Assembly (NCBI RefSeq): GCF_018437505.1
Contig: NZ_CP072467.1
Span: forward strand, 1,922,001 to 1,986,000
DNA: 64,000 nt
DNA from: Spiractinospora alimapuensis
Lineage (GTDB): Bacteria > Actinomycetota > Actinomycetes > Streptosporangiales > Streptosporangiaceae
Direction: 5' to 3'
The notes beneath the pieces were generated by a model that saw only the letters and a list, made by a program, of their open reading frames with translations, did not search any database and had not been told where the DNA came from. A program made the translations under genes and the position numbers. Of the stretch, positions 1 to 8,026 are shown piece by piece; position 1 is the first letter of the stretch, and every line of letters begins with the position of its first letter.

Positions 1-326
1 TCCACCCCACCACCCCCCACGCCGAGGAGGGCGCCGAAGTCCTCCTCACCCTCGGCATCGGCCCCCTCGCCATCCCCGCCCCCTGCCGCGTCGTCTACAC
101 CATCGACGAACCCCGCCGCCAGGGCTACGCCTACGGCACCCTCGACGGCCACCCCGAACAGGGCGAGGAACTCTTCTGCCTCCACCATCTCCCCGACGAC
201 CGCGTGGTCCTCACCATCACAGCCTTCTCCCGCCCCACCCTCTGGTGGAGCCGCCTAGGCGCGCCCGTGAGCCGGCTCGTCCAGAAGTCGATCACGGAGA
301 GGTACCTCAGGGTGCTGGAGGGATAG
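1..326 (+). CDS. DUF1990 family protein, C-terminal part
   Basis: The reading frame is open from the window edge (first full codon at base 3) to a TAG at 324-326, giving the last 107 residues. The stretch GYAYGTLDGHPEQGEELFC, followed by a short basic C-terminus ending in RYLRVLEG, is typical of the DUF1990 family, small actinobacterial and plant proteins of unknown biochemical role. The N-terminus lies outside the window. A hairpin follows at 407-436. Family assignment rests on the motif; no function can be stated. Confidence 0.7.
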   Translation, partial: HPTTPHAEEGAEVLLTLGIGPLAIPAPCRVVYTIDEPRRQGYAYGTLDGHPEQGEELFCLHHLPDDRVVLTITAFSRPTLWWSRLGAPVSRLVQKSITERYLRVLEG

Positions 327-406
327 GGACGCGAATATCCCCTACGTGGCCTTGGCACGTGGAGCATGTTCCGGCGGGTGGACTCGATGCGGCGGCGTAC
401 GTGAAT

Positions 407-436
407 GGGGCCCGCGGACTCTTGTCCATGGGCCCC
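407..436. terminator. Hairpin between convergent genes
   Basis: GGGGCCC (407-413) pairs with GGGCCCC (430-436), and an inner GGAC/GTCC pair closes a TCTT loop. It sits between the DUF1990 stop and the stop of the convergent exporter gene, so it probably ends transcription from both sides. There is no T-run, as is usual for actinobacterial terminators. Confidence 0.55.
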
Positions 437-453
437 TCCACATCTCCCGGTGC

Positions 454-1986
454 CTACACCAGCCGGGCGTGGCGTAGGCGCCACAGGACGACCGCGATGG
501 CGAGGGCCGCGATCACGGAGCCGAAGATGAAGGCTCCCTGGGTGGCGAGGGTGATGGACTCCGCGGCCGCGTCGACGAGGGTGTCGCCCAAGCCTGCGGG
601 GAGTCCCTCGGCGACGGAGACCGCGCCTCCGGCGCTTTCCTGGGCGGCGGACAGGTCGCCGCCGGTGACCTCGTTTGGCGCGGAGTCGCCCAGGGACCAG
701 CGGTAGATCGCGTTGCCGATGCTTCCCACCAGGGCCAGACCGATGGCGTATCCGAAGCCGGAGCTCACGTCGTTCATGGCAGCGGCGGAACCGGCCCGCT
801 CCTCGGGGGCGACGCTGACGACCAACTGCGCCGCCAGGGTGAGGGCGACCGCCGCGCCGGCGGAGAGCACGGCGAGTCCCACGAGGATTGGCCACACGAC
901 CCCTGTTCGCAGGGCGACGATCACCACCGCCGCGCCGGCGACCGCGACCGCGAGGCCCGCGGACAGGGCGACGGCGGGGCGGAGGAACCGGGTGATGACG
1001 GGGACGAGCATCGTGGTGACGATGGAGGCCACGGCGGGAACCACAAGCAGCAATCCGACCCGGGCGGGGCTCAGGCCCAGGGACACCTGCAGGTGCTGGG
1101 TCATGAAGAGGTCCGTCGCGCCGAAGGCAAGCAGCGACAGCAGACCGACCAGCAGCGCCGCGGGGACACTGGGGCTGGTGAAGAAGCGCAGGTCCAGCAG
1201 CGGGTCGGCGAGGCGGCGCTGACGACGGATGAACATGGCGCCGAGAACGAGGCCGACCACGACCGACGCGACGTAGAGCGGCTTGACGCCGTAGGCTGCG
1301 CTCTCCTGCAGTCCGAAGATCAAGGCCATGACTCCGCCGACGGACAACGCGATGCTCACGGCGTCCAGGCGGCCGACGAGTGGGTCACGGTAGGCGGGCA
1401 GCAGGAAGGGTGCCGCGACGAGGACCACGATCGCGACGGGAACGTTCGCGAGGAAAACCGAGCCCCACCAGAAGTACTCCAACAGGACTCCGCCCAGAGG
1501 TGGGCCGAGGGCGGCTCCGCCGGAGAAGGAGGTCATGACGGTGGCGAACGCGACGCCGAACTGCTTGGGGTCGGGGAACATCGTGCGCAGCAGGCCGATG
1601 GCCGACGGCATGGCGGTCGCCGCCGCGACCCCGAGCAGGGCCCGCATGGCGATCAACATCTCCGCGCTCGTGGAGAAGGCCGCGACCAGGGACGCGGTGC
1701 CGTAGGCGGCGACGCCGATCATGAGCAGCCGGCGACGTCCGATGAGGTCGGTGAGACGGCCCATGGTGAGGACCAGGCCGGCCGCGAGGAACTCTCCCAC
1801 GTGCAGCGTCCACAGCAGTTGCGCACCAGTGGGGTTGAGGTCCGCCGTGATGGACGGAATGGCGATGAACAGCACCGACATGTCGGTGGCCAGCATGAAG
1901 ACGGGGAGTGTCAGCACCGCCAGACCGAACCAGGCCCGCAGCGGCGCCTTGGGAGGTGCCTCGGTCTCGGTGTCGATGGTGGTCAT
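454..1986 (-). CDS. MFS drug exporter, DHA2 (14-TM, EmrB/QacA) family
   Basis: A 510-residue integral membrane protein with the 14-helix layout of proton-coupled multidrug exporters. Motif A is visible as GRLTDLIGRRRLL, and the antiporter motif C as GAALGPPLGGVLLEYFWWG followed by VFLANVPVAI. It should export hydrophobic or antibiotic-like compounds across the cytoplasmic membrane. I chose ATG 1986 (MTTIDTETE) over an in-frame upstream start because AAAGGA lies just before it. It is 64 nt downstream of the flavodoxin-fold gene, probably in one operon, and that operon is divergent from a SARP regulator. Substrate unknown; production-linked self-resistance is inference. Confidence 0.88.
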   Translation of the reverse strand: MTTIDTETEAPPKAPLRAWFGLAVLTLPVFMLATDMSVLFIAIPSITADLNPTGAQLLWTLHVGEFLAAGLVLTMGRLTDLIGRRRLLMIGVAAYGTASLVAAFSTSAEMLIAMRALLGVAAATAMPSAIGLLRTMFPDPKQFGVAFATVMTSFSGGAALGPPLGGVLLEYFWWGSVFLANVPVAIVVLVAAPFLLPAYRDPLVGRLDAVSIALSVGGVMALIFGLQESAAYGVKPLYVASVVVGLVLGAMFIRRQRRLADPLLDLRFFTSPSVPAALLVGLLSLLAFGATDLFMTQHLQVSLGLSPARVGLLLVVPAVASIVTTMLVPVITRFLRPAVALSAGLAVAVAGAAVVIVALRTGVVWPILVGLAVLSAGAAVALTLAAQLVVSVAPEERAGSAAAMNDVSSGFGYAIGLALVGSIGNAIYRWSLGDSAPNEVTGGDLSAAQESAGGAVSVAEGLPAGLGDTLVDAAAESITLATQGAFIFGSVIAALAIAVVLWRLRHARLV

Positions 1987-2050
1987 CTCGATGGTCCTTT
2001 CCGGGAGGTGCCGTGCGACGCTGCTCCGCACGGAACGGTTGAGGTCATGG

Positions 2051-2605
2051 CTAGGGGTGGCGGGGGTAGCGGCGCCTGGCGTCGCGGAGCACTCGTGCCC
2101 ACCAACAGAGCCGGTCGAGGAAGTCGTCGGTGTCCTTCTCGGACTGGGCGCTCGGGTTGCGCGGGTCCTCCGAGGGCGGGCCGCGCCGAATGATCAGGGG
2201 CGGCAGGGTGTGGCCGTTGGGGACGCCAGGCCACAGCCGCTGGAGCGAAAGGTGTTCCGCTGTGCCTTGGTTGTCGAGGACCAGCCCGACCGGCCGGTGA
2301 GTCCAGGCGTCGGCGAACCAGGACCAGGCGGTGTTTGGGGCGGAGACCTCCCAGCGGGGCGAGGTCACCACGATGAAGCCGTCGGCGGTGCTCATTCGGG
2401 GCAACAGCGCGGCGATCGCGCCCGGCATCGGGTCACGCTCGCTGTGGTGGTTCCCCACAGCGGCGAGGGACGTGAGGTCGATCTCATCGATGGTCAGGGC
2501 GCTGTTCTCCCGCGCCCTCCGCGCGAGGTCGCCGGCGGTGTGACAGGCGCGTATTTCGTCGTTCGCCCTCATCACGGCGATGCGTAGCCGGTCAAAGTCG
2601 GTCAT
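2051..2605 (-). CDS. NADPH-dependent FMN reductase-like (flavodoxin-fold) protein
   Basis: 184 residues. The segment DGFIVVTSPRWEVSAPNTAWSWFADAW, then RPVGLVLDNQGTAEHL, resembles the central part of NAD(P)H-dependent FMN reductases (family motif PxYxxSxPxxLKNxxD), but with altered flavin-loop residues. It may be a reductase or a non-catalytic relative. ATG 2605 follows GAGGGGCGG. It is the first gene of a probable operon with the downstream MFS exporter and starts about 55 bp from the SARP-type repeats, so the SARP regulator is its likely activator. Family assignment is moderate. Confidence 0.6.
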   Translation of the reverse strand: MTDFDRLRIAVMRANDEIRACHTAGDLARRARENSALTIDEIDLTSLAAVGNHHSERDPMPGAIAALLPRMSTADGFIVVTSPRWEVSAPNTAWSWFADAWTHRPVGLVLDNQGTAEHLSLQRLWPGVPNGHTLPPLIIRRGPPSEDPRNPSAQSEKDTDDFLDRLCWWARVLRDARRRYPRHP

Positions 2606-2660
2606 GTCCGCCCCTCGGTGGTCCCGGTCTCTCGGCGACTTTCAGACTCCCCGGCGGGGG

Positions 2661-2704
2661 CTCCAGAAGGACTCCAGAAGGGCTCCAACGGGACTCCAGT
2701 CGCT
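2661..2704. promoter_or_regulatory. Four direct repeats at 11-bp period (SARP-type operator)
   Basis: CTCCA begins at 2661, 2672, 2683 and 2694, an exact 11-bp period; the repeat unit is about CTCCAGAAGGR. SARP activators are known to bind heptameric direct repeats separated by 4 bp, one face of the helix per turn, near their target promoters. The array lies between the divergent reductase/exporter operon and the SARP gene, so it probably controls one or both. Confidence 0.7.
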
Positions 2705-2757
2705 GTTCGAGGGCACGGTGGCCAGCCCGCCTCGGGGCACTGCCATACGGTGGGGAC

Positions 2758-5700
2758 ATGCGTTTCGGGATCCTTGGGCCATTAGTTCTGTGGGACGAGT
2801 CCGGGGCCCCAGTGCCGATCCCCGAGGCCAAGGTGCGGAGCCTGCTCGCGGCGCTGCTGGCGCGGGAGGGCGGCGCCGTCTCCGCGGACCGGCTCGTCGA
2901 GGACCTGTGGGGGCGTTCGCTGCCGGCCAACCCGGCACGCGTGCTGCGCGCGAAGGTCTCCCGGCTCCGTGGCGTCCTGGCGGAGGTGGAGAGTGACGGC
3001 CGCGACCGGCTGCGTCACGGCTCCGCCGGCTATCAGCTCCGCGTCGCCATGGGAGACGTGGACGCGCTCCGCTTCGCGGCGATGGTGCGGTGGGCCCGCA
3101 AGGAGGGTGACCCACGCGCGCGCGCCACCCAACTGGACGAGGCCTTGGCGCTGTGGCGTGGGCCGGCGCTCGCCGGTCTGGCCGACGAAGAGTTCGCCGC
3201 GCCCCTCGCCGCCCGGCTGGAGGACGAGCGACTCTCCGCACAGGAAGACCGCGCCGAGGCACACCTCGCGTTGGGCGGGCACCCGGGACTCGCCGACGAG
3301 CTGGCCGCGGTCGTGGCCGAGCATCCCCTCCGGGACCGACTCCGCGCCGCCCACATGCGGGCGCTCTACCAGTCCGGCCGTCAGGCCGACGCGCTGGCCA
3401 GCTTCGACGACCTGCGGCACCGGTTGTCCGAGGAACTGGGCGTGGATCCGGGCCCCGAGGTCCTGCGCCTCCACCAGGAGATCCTGCGCCAGGACGAGAA
3501 CCTGAACGCCCGGAACCACGAACCAGCGTCCCCCACGGCTCTGGCGGAAGCACCCACTGTCCGCGTGACGGCGTCCCCACGGTCAGCCCCGCCGCGCTCC
3601 GTCGACAGCACCATCGCCCGAGAACACGAGATCAGCGAGGTTCGCTCGGCGCTGCTTTCTGGCCGGTTCGTGACACTCACCGGGATCGGTGGCGTGGGCA
3701 AGACCCGCATCGCACTCGAGGTCGCCCACCAGCCCCCCGCCAACCATCCCGCCGACCAGTCCAGTCCTGCCAAGGCCGCCCCGCGGGCCTGGTGGATCGA
3801 ACTCGGTGCCCTCTCCGCCGACGCCACGAAGGGCGACGTGCTGGACGCGATGGAGACAGGTGTAGGTGTCCGTGAGGCGACGTCGAGCACCGGGGTGGCG
3901 GCCCTGGCCTCCGCAGTCGGGTCAGGGTTGCTGGTGCTGGACAACTGTGAGCACGTCATCGACGCTACGGCCGATATCGTGCACGATCTCCTGCGCATCG
4001 CACCGGAACTCCGCGTCCTCGCCACCAGCCGGGAACCCTTGAACGTCGAGGGGGAGGTCGTGTACCCCGTCCCGCCCCTCACCGTGCCCGCCGAGGGCGA
4101 GACCCCCACCGTGGAGGACGCGCTCCCCGCGGCGATGCGGTTGTTCGTGCGGCGGGCCGCCGCCGCGGCCCCCGGGTTCCGGCTCGACGACGGGAACGTC
4201 GACGCCGTGGCGGCCATCTGTCGCCGGTTGGACGGGTTGCCCCTCGCGCTGGAATTGGCGGCGAACGCGGTTCGATCCCTTGGCGTGGCCGAGCTGGCCA
4301 AGCGGCTGGACGACCGGTTCTCCGTGCTGGCGTCACCCAAGCGCGGCGCTCCCCAACGGCAGCGGACCCTGCGCGCGATGATCGACTGGAGCTGGGAACT
4401 GCTGGACGAGGTCGAACGCACGGTCCTTCGTCGGATGTCGGTGCACGTGGGGGGATGCACGCTCGACGCCGCGGAGCGGATCACCGACGGCCCCACACTG
4501 GTGCCGGGCGGAGTGGTGGGGCCACTGTCCCGGCTAGTCGAACGCTCCCTGATCGCGGTGACGCACGCGGAAACCGGCACGCGCTACCGGCTGCTGGAGT
4601 CCATCCGCGCCTACGCCCACGACCGGCTGGTGGAGGCGGGCGAGGCGGCGGCGCTCGCCGAAGAACACCTGAACTACTACACCGACCTCGCCCAACACGC
4701 CGACGGTGCCCTCCGTGGGGGCGAACAGCGCTTCTGGCTCATCCGCCTGGACGAGGAGAACGCGAACCTGCGCGCCGCGCTCGACCACACGCTCCGCACT
4801 GGGGATTCCGACGGCGCGCTGCGTCTCGCCGCGGCGACCTACTGGTACCGGTGGCTGCGTGGCCGGTATGGGGAGGCCAAGCGGGTGTTGGAGGAGGCCC
4901 TCACGCTCGACGGAGGTGACGACGCCCGACGAGCCGTGGTGCGAACCTTGCACGCGGCGGCACAGACCACGGTCCGCGAGCCGGTCGACTGGGCCACGGT
5001 CACCGACGAGGCGATCGCGGCACTGGATCCGGAGGGAAACCCGACGCTGCACGGACGGATCCTCGCGCACGTGGCGACGGTGCTGGTGGAGGCCGGGGAG
5101 GTCGCCGCCGCCGACAGGCATCTCCGCACGGCTCTGGACCTCGTCGAGACTACTGGCGACGTCTGGGGGCGGGCCGCGGTGCTGTGTGGTCTGGTCTGGG
5201 TGCGGTCGTTCTCCGACATCCCCAGCTCCGAGCGCTCTGTCCTCGCCCAGGAGTCCCTCGCCTTGTTCACCCAGGTCGAGGACCAGTGGGGGCAGCTCCA
5301 GGCCATGGCGACGCTCTCCCACGCGACCGAGCCCGACGGCGTGATCGCGGACCTGCCCGCCATGAACCGTGAGGGCGTACGGATCGCCGACGGGCTGGGC
5401 ATGTTGGCGGAGAAGTCCTTCTGGCTGTCCGTCGTCGCCTCGGACGAGGCCGACCGAGGCGACTACACCACCGCCCGGGAGACACTCGAGCGGTCCCAAC
5501 GGCTCGCCATCGACATTGGCTACGTCTTCGGCGAGCGCTACGCGGAGCTCAGCCTGGGAATGCTGGCCCGCCGCGCCGGCCGCCACGCCGACGCCGCCGC
5601 CCACCTCGAGACCTACCTCGCCGACGAGCGCTTCGAGTGCCAGTCCGCCGACGTCGTCCTCGCCTACACCGAACGCGGCTACACCGCCGAACTCATGGGC

Positions 5701-6033
5701 GACCTCGACGAGGCCTTCCGCTACCAGTGGCTCGCCATCGACCACGCCACCGCCCACGGCCCCCTCCCCTCCCTGGCCCAAGCCCTCCAAGCCCTGGCCT
5801 CCACCCTCGCCGCGGCCGGCCACCCGATCCCAGCCGCCCGACTTCTCGGCGCCACCCACCCCTACCGCGGATCGCACCCCACCCCCCTCACCGACTCCGA
5901 CGATGTCGCCCGGACCGAGAACACGGTGAAGGCGGCGCTCGGAGCGGAAGCACTCGCCCAAGAATTCATACACGGCCAGGCCATGGACCTCCACGAGACG
6001 GCGGAATGGGCGAGCAGCGTCGGGGGCGGGTAG
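2758..6033 (+). CDS. AfsR/SARP-type regulator with BTAD, NB-ARC-like ATPase and TPR region
   Basis: 1091 residues. Residues 1-95 form the OmpR-like winged helix of SARPs (FGILGPLVLWDESG... KVRSLLAALLAREGGAVSADRLVEDLWG). A bacterial transcriptional activation domain follows to about 245 (GLADEEFAAPLAARLEDERL... ELGVDPGPEVLRLHQEIL). A STAND/NB-ARC-like ATPase carries Walker A GIGGVGKT near 311 and Walker B LLVLDNCEHV near 391, with ATSREPL as sensor. The C-terminal third is helical repeat, TPR-like. Such AfsR-like regulators activate antibiotic or export genes in response to a ligand or protein signal. The direct repeats just upstream fit autoregulation plus control of the divergent exporter operon. 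Length matches the large SARP class. Confidence 0.9.
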   Translation: MRFGILGPLVLWDESGAPVPIPEAKVRSLLAALLAREGGAVSADRLVEDLWGRSLPANPARVLRAKVSRLRGVLAEVESDGRDRLRHGSAGYQLRVAMGDVDALRFAAMVRWARKEGDPRARATQLDEALALWRGPALAGLADEEFAAPLAARLEDERLSAQEDRAEAHLALGGHPGLADELAAVVAEHPLRDRLRAAHMRALYQSGRQADALASFDDLRHRLSEELGVDPGPEVLRLHQEILRQDENLNARNHEPASPTALAEAPTVRVTASPRSAPPRSVDSTIAREHEISEVRSALLSGRFVTLTGIGGVGKTRIALEVAHQPPANHPADQSSPAKAAPRAWWIELGALSADATKGDVLDAMETGVGVREATSSTGVAALASAVGSGLLVLDNCEHVIDATADIVHDLLRIAPELRVLATSREPLNVEGEVVYPVPPLTVPAEGETPTVEDALPAAMRLFVRRAAAAAPGFRLDDGNVDAVAAICRRLDGLPLALELAANAVRSLGVAELAKRLDDRFSVLASPKRGAPQRQRTLRAMIDWSWELLDEVERTVLRRMSVHVGGCTLDAAERITDGPTLVPGGVVGPLSRLVERSLIAVTHAETGTRYRLLESIRAYAHDRLVEAGEAAALAEEHLNYYTDLAQHADGALRGGEQRFWLIRLDEENANLRAALDHTLRTGDSDGALRLAAATYWYRWLRGRYGEAKRVLEEALTLDGGDDARRAVVRTLHAAAQTTVREPVDWATVTDEAIAALDPEGNPTLHGRILAHVATVLVEAGEVAAADRHLRTALDLVETTGDVWGRAAVLCGLVWVRSFSDIPSSERSVLAQESLALFTQVEDQWGQLQAMATLSHATEPDGVIADLPAMNREGVRIADGLGMLAEKSFWLSVVASDEADRGDYTTARETLERSQRLAIDIGYVFGERYAELSLGMLARRAGRHADAAAHLETYLADERFECQSADVVLAYTERGYTAELMGDLDEAFRYQWLAIDHATAHGPLPSLAQALQALASTLAAAGHPIPAARLLGATHPYRGSHPTPLTDSDDVARTENTVKAALGAEALAQEFIHGQAMDLHETAEWASSVGGG

Positions 6034-6117
6034 GGGGTTCCCTCTCGTGCCCAACGAGCTCGTTGAGTCCGAAGCTTCGCGTTGGTTGAACGAGGTCCGG
6101 CGTCCGGAGGATGTCTC

Positions 6118-6867
6118 CTAACCCCACCCTCCCCCGCTCAGCTCCCTGCCGATGGCGTCCGCTGTGGCCAGCAACGCAGGGAGGTGCTGCTGCTGCAGCA
6201 CAGTGAGGTCGGCTTGGGGGCGTAGGGCTGTGATGGAGATGGCGGCGTGGAGGGATTGGGTGGGGATGGGGGCGGCGAGGCAGTTGATGAAGTCTTCGAA
6301 CTCGCCGTCGTCCACGGCCCAGCCGCGTTGGGCGGTGTGGTGGAGTTCCTCGCGGAATTGGGTCCGTGAGGTGATGGTGGTTGAGGTGAAGCGGGCGAAG
6401 TCGCAGTCGGTGAGGAGTTCGTTGGCGGTCGACTCGGGGAGACTGGCGAGAATGGCCTTGCTGACGCCCGCGGTGTTGAGCTGGACGGGTTTGCCGACCT
6501 GGGAGTAGAGGCGGATGGAACCCGTCGACGGCTCCACCTTGTCGACGTAGACGATGCGGCGGTCGACGACGGCCGCGAGGTGGACGGTGTGTCCACACTG
6601 TTCCCCGAGGGTGACCAGGTGGAAGTGGGCGAGGGTTCGTAGGTCGAACTGTTCGCTGGCCTGGTTGGCGAGGCCGATGAGGCGGTATCCGGCGCGGTAC
6701 TGACCGTCGGCCTCGCGTCGCAGCAGCCCTCCGTTGGCGAGGGTCTGGATGAGCCGGAACGCGGTGGACTTGTGCACGCCGAGGAACTCGGCGATCTCAC
6801 TCAGGCTCCGTGGTCGCTCACTGACGTGTTCCAGGATTCCGATGGCGCGCTCCACCGTCTGGGACAT
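6118..6867 (-). CDS. IclR family transcriptional regulator
   Basis: About 249 residues. The N-terminal winged helix reads VERAIGILEHVSERPRSLSEIAEFLGVHKSTAFRLIQTL, a typical IclR HTH, followed by the IclR effector domain (GYRLIGLA... YVDKVEPSTGSIRLYSQVGK... LNTAGVSKAILA). I chose ATG 6867 rather than the in-frame ATG at 6885, because GGGGAAAGGG sits directly before it. It is divergent from a DapA-like enzyme and TRAP transporter genes and most likely controls them in response to the transported organic acid. Direct repeats in the intergenic region are candidate operators. Confidence 0.9.
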   Translation of the reverse strand: MSQTVERAIGILEHVSERPRSLSEIAEFLGVHKSTAFRLIQTLANGGLLRREADGQYRAGYRLIGLANQASEQFDLRTLAHFHLVTLGEQCGHTVHLAAVVDRRIVYVDKVEPSTGSIRLYSQVGKPVQLNTAGVSKAILASLPESTANELLTDCDFARFTSTTITSRTQFREELHHTAQRGWAVDDGEFEDFINCLAAPIPTQSLHAAISITALRPQADLTVLQQQHLPALLATADAIGRELSGGGWG

Positions 6868-6890
6868 GTCGGACCCTTTCCCCATCTCGG

Positions 6891-6979
6891 ATGATCACGA
6901 CGCACATGATCACTCTTGACAGTCGACGCCATGAGTAGGATATTTGCAAAGATTACATCATGCGATGCAATATTTGCAA
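6891..6979. promoter_or_regulatory. Promoter and direct-repeat operators between IclR gene and DapA/TRAP operon
   Basis: ATGATCAC occurs at 6891-6898 and 6906-6913 (15-bp period). ATATTTGCAA occurs at 6940-6949 and 6970-6979 (30-bp period, about three helical turns). A TTGACA (6916-6921) with 17-bp spacing to GATATT (6939-6944) gives a plausible promoter for the DapA-like gene, and the first ATATTTGCAA overlaps its -10. The repeats are probably IclR sites; which pair it binds cannot be told from sequence. Confidence 0.5.
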
Positions 6980-6990
6980 CGGAGCTGGTT

Positions 6991-7923
6991 GTGACTGTCG
7001 ACGCATCTCCCCAGGGTCTCCTGCGGGGCGTGTGCCCCGTGCTGGAGGTCCCCTTCACCTCCACCGGGGCCATCGATCCCGATGGGTTCGCCGCCGTGGT
7101 CCGTCACGTCGCGGGGACCGGGGTGTCGGCCGTCATGTGGCCGGGTTTCGCCTCGGAGTTCCTCAAGCTCAGCGAGAGCGAGTCCGCCACCCTTCGCGCC
7201 ACGCTGCTCGCCGAGACCGCGAACCGTGATGACCTCGCCGCCGTCGTCAGCGTGGCCGACCATGCGACCTACCACGCCGTCCGGCGCGCGGTGGAGGCGG
7301 CCGAGCTCGGGGCGGACGCCCTCAACCTGCTCCCTCCCTACCTCATGAACCCGTCCTCCGCACAGGTGGTCGGGCACATCGCCGAGGTGCTGCGGGCGGT
7401 GGCACCGCTGCCGGTGGTGCTCCAGCACGCTCCCGCCCTGACGGGTTCTTCGTTGGGAACCAACGACATCCTCGGTCTCGCCGCCGAACACGACAACCTC
7501 GTGATGGTCAAGGTGGAGGCGGTCCCGCCAGGCCCCGTCATCAGCGCGCTCGCCGAGGCCGCGACCCCACTGCCGAGCATGGTGGGCTACGCCGGTGTGC
7601 TGCTCGCCGACGCCCTGCGCCGCGGCGTCACCGGCGTCCAGCCCGGCTGTAGCTTCGTGGAGATCTACCAGGCGATCTGGCGACTGTGGCATCAGGGCGA
7701 CGAGGACGACGCCCTCGCCCTGTACCAGCGCCTCCTCCCCTACGTCAGTTACTGGATGACGAGCGCGGAGCTCATCGTGGCCGCCGAGAAGCGTGTCAGC
7801 AGGGAGCGCGGGTGGTTCGCCAGCGACCACTGCCGGTCCCCGCGCCGCGAGCTCGATTCCGAGGAGCGGGCGACGATCGACCGTTTCCTGGAGGAGTTCA
7901 GCGACCTCCTCACCCCCCGCTAA
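6991..7923 (+). CDS. Dihydrodipicolinate synthase/N-acetylneuraminate lyase family protein
   Basis: 310 residues from GTG 6991, which follows GGAG at 6981; an upstream in-frame ATG at 6916 lies inside the promoter and is unlikely. It is a class I (Schiff-base) TIM-barrel aldolase-family protein. The Schiff-base Lys is K174 in NLVMVKVEAVPPG. The usual LYNVP loop with the catalytic Tyr reads LQHAP (Gln145, His146), and the GGTGE loop reads GFASE, so it is not a true DapA. Relatives acting on 2-keto-3-deoxy sugar acids, some being dehydratases, carry changes at this loop. Its place before a TRAP transporter suggests cleavage or dehydration of an imported sugar acid; substrate unknown. Confidence 0.85.
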   Translation: MTVDASPQGLLRGVCPVLEVPFTSTGAIDPDGFAAVVRHVAGTGVSAVMWPGFASEFLKLSESESATLRATLLAETANRDDLAAVVSVADHATYHAVRRAVEAAELGADALNLLPPYLMNPSSAQVVGHIAEVLRAVAPLPVVLQHAPALTGSSLGTNDILGLAAEHDNLVMVKVEAVPPGPVISALAEAATPLPSMVGYAGVLLADALRRGVTGVQPGCSFVEIYQAIWRLWHQGDEDDALALYQRLLPYVSYWMTSAELIVAAEKRVSRERGWFASDHCRSPRRELDSEERATIDRFLEEFSDLLTPR

Positions 7924-8026
7924 CCCCCGTCCTCTTCCCGCGCAGGGCCTCACGCCCGCCGCCACAGTTGTTCCCGTGTTCCCGGCACCGTGTGTGACCG
8001 CCGCCCCCCAACCCCTGGAGAGTCCG

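Noticed and set aside
245-706. 153-residue plus-strand frame overlapping the DUF1990 end and exporter
   Set aside because: Out of frame with the DUF1990 gene and antisense to the exporter; no motif.
1093-2193. 366-residue plus-strand frame opposite the DHA2 exporter
   Set aside because: His/Asp/Gln-rich shadow of a hydrophobic gene read on the other strand.
4534-6054. 506-residue minus-strand frame opposite the SARP regulator
   Set aside because: Antisense shadow; Gly/Val/Glu-rich low complexity, no motif.
6916-6990. Upstream ATG start for the DapA-like gene
   Set aside because: The extra 25 residues fall in the promoter and operator repeats; GTG 6991 has a proper GGAG site.
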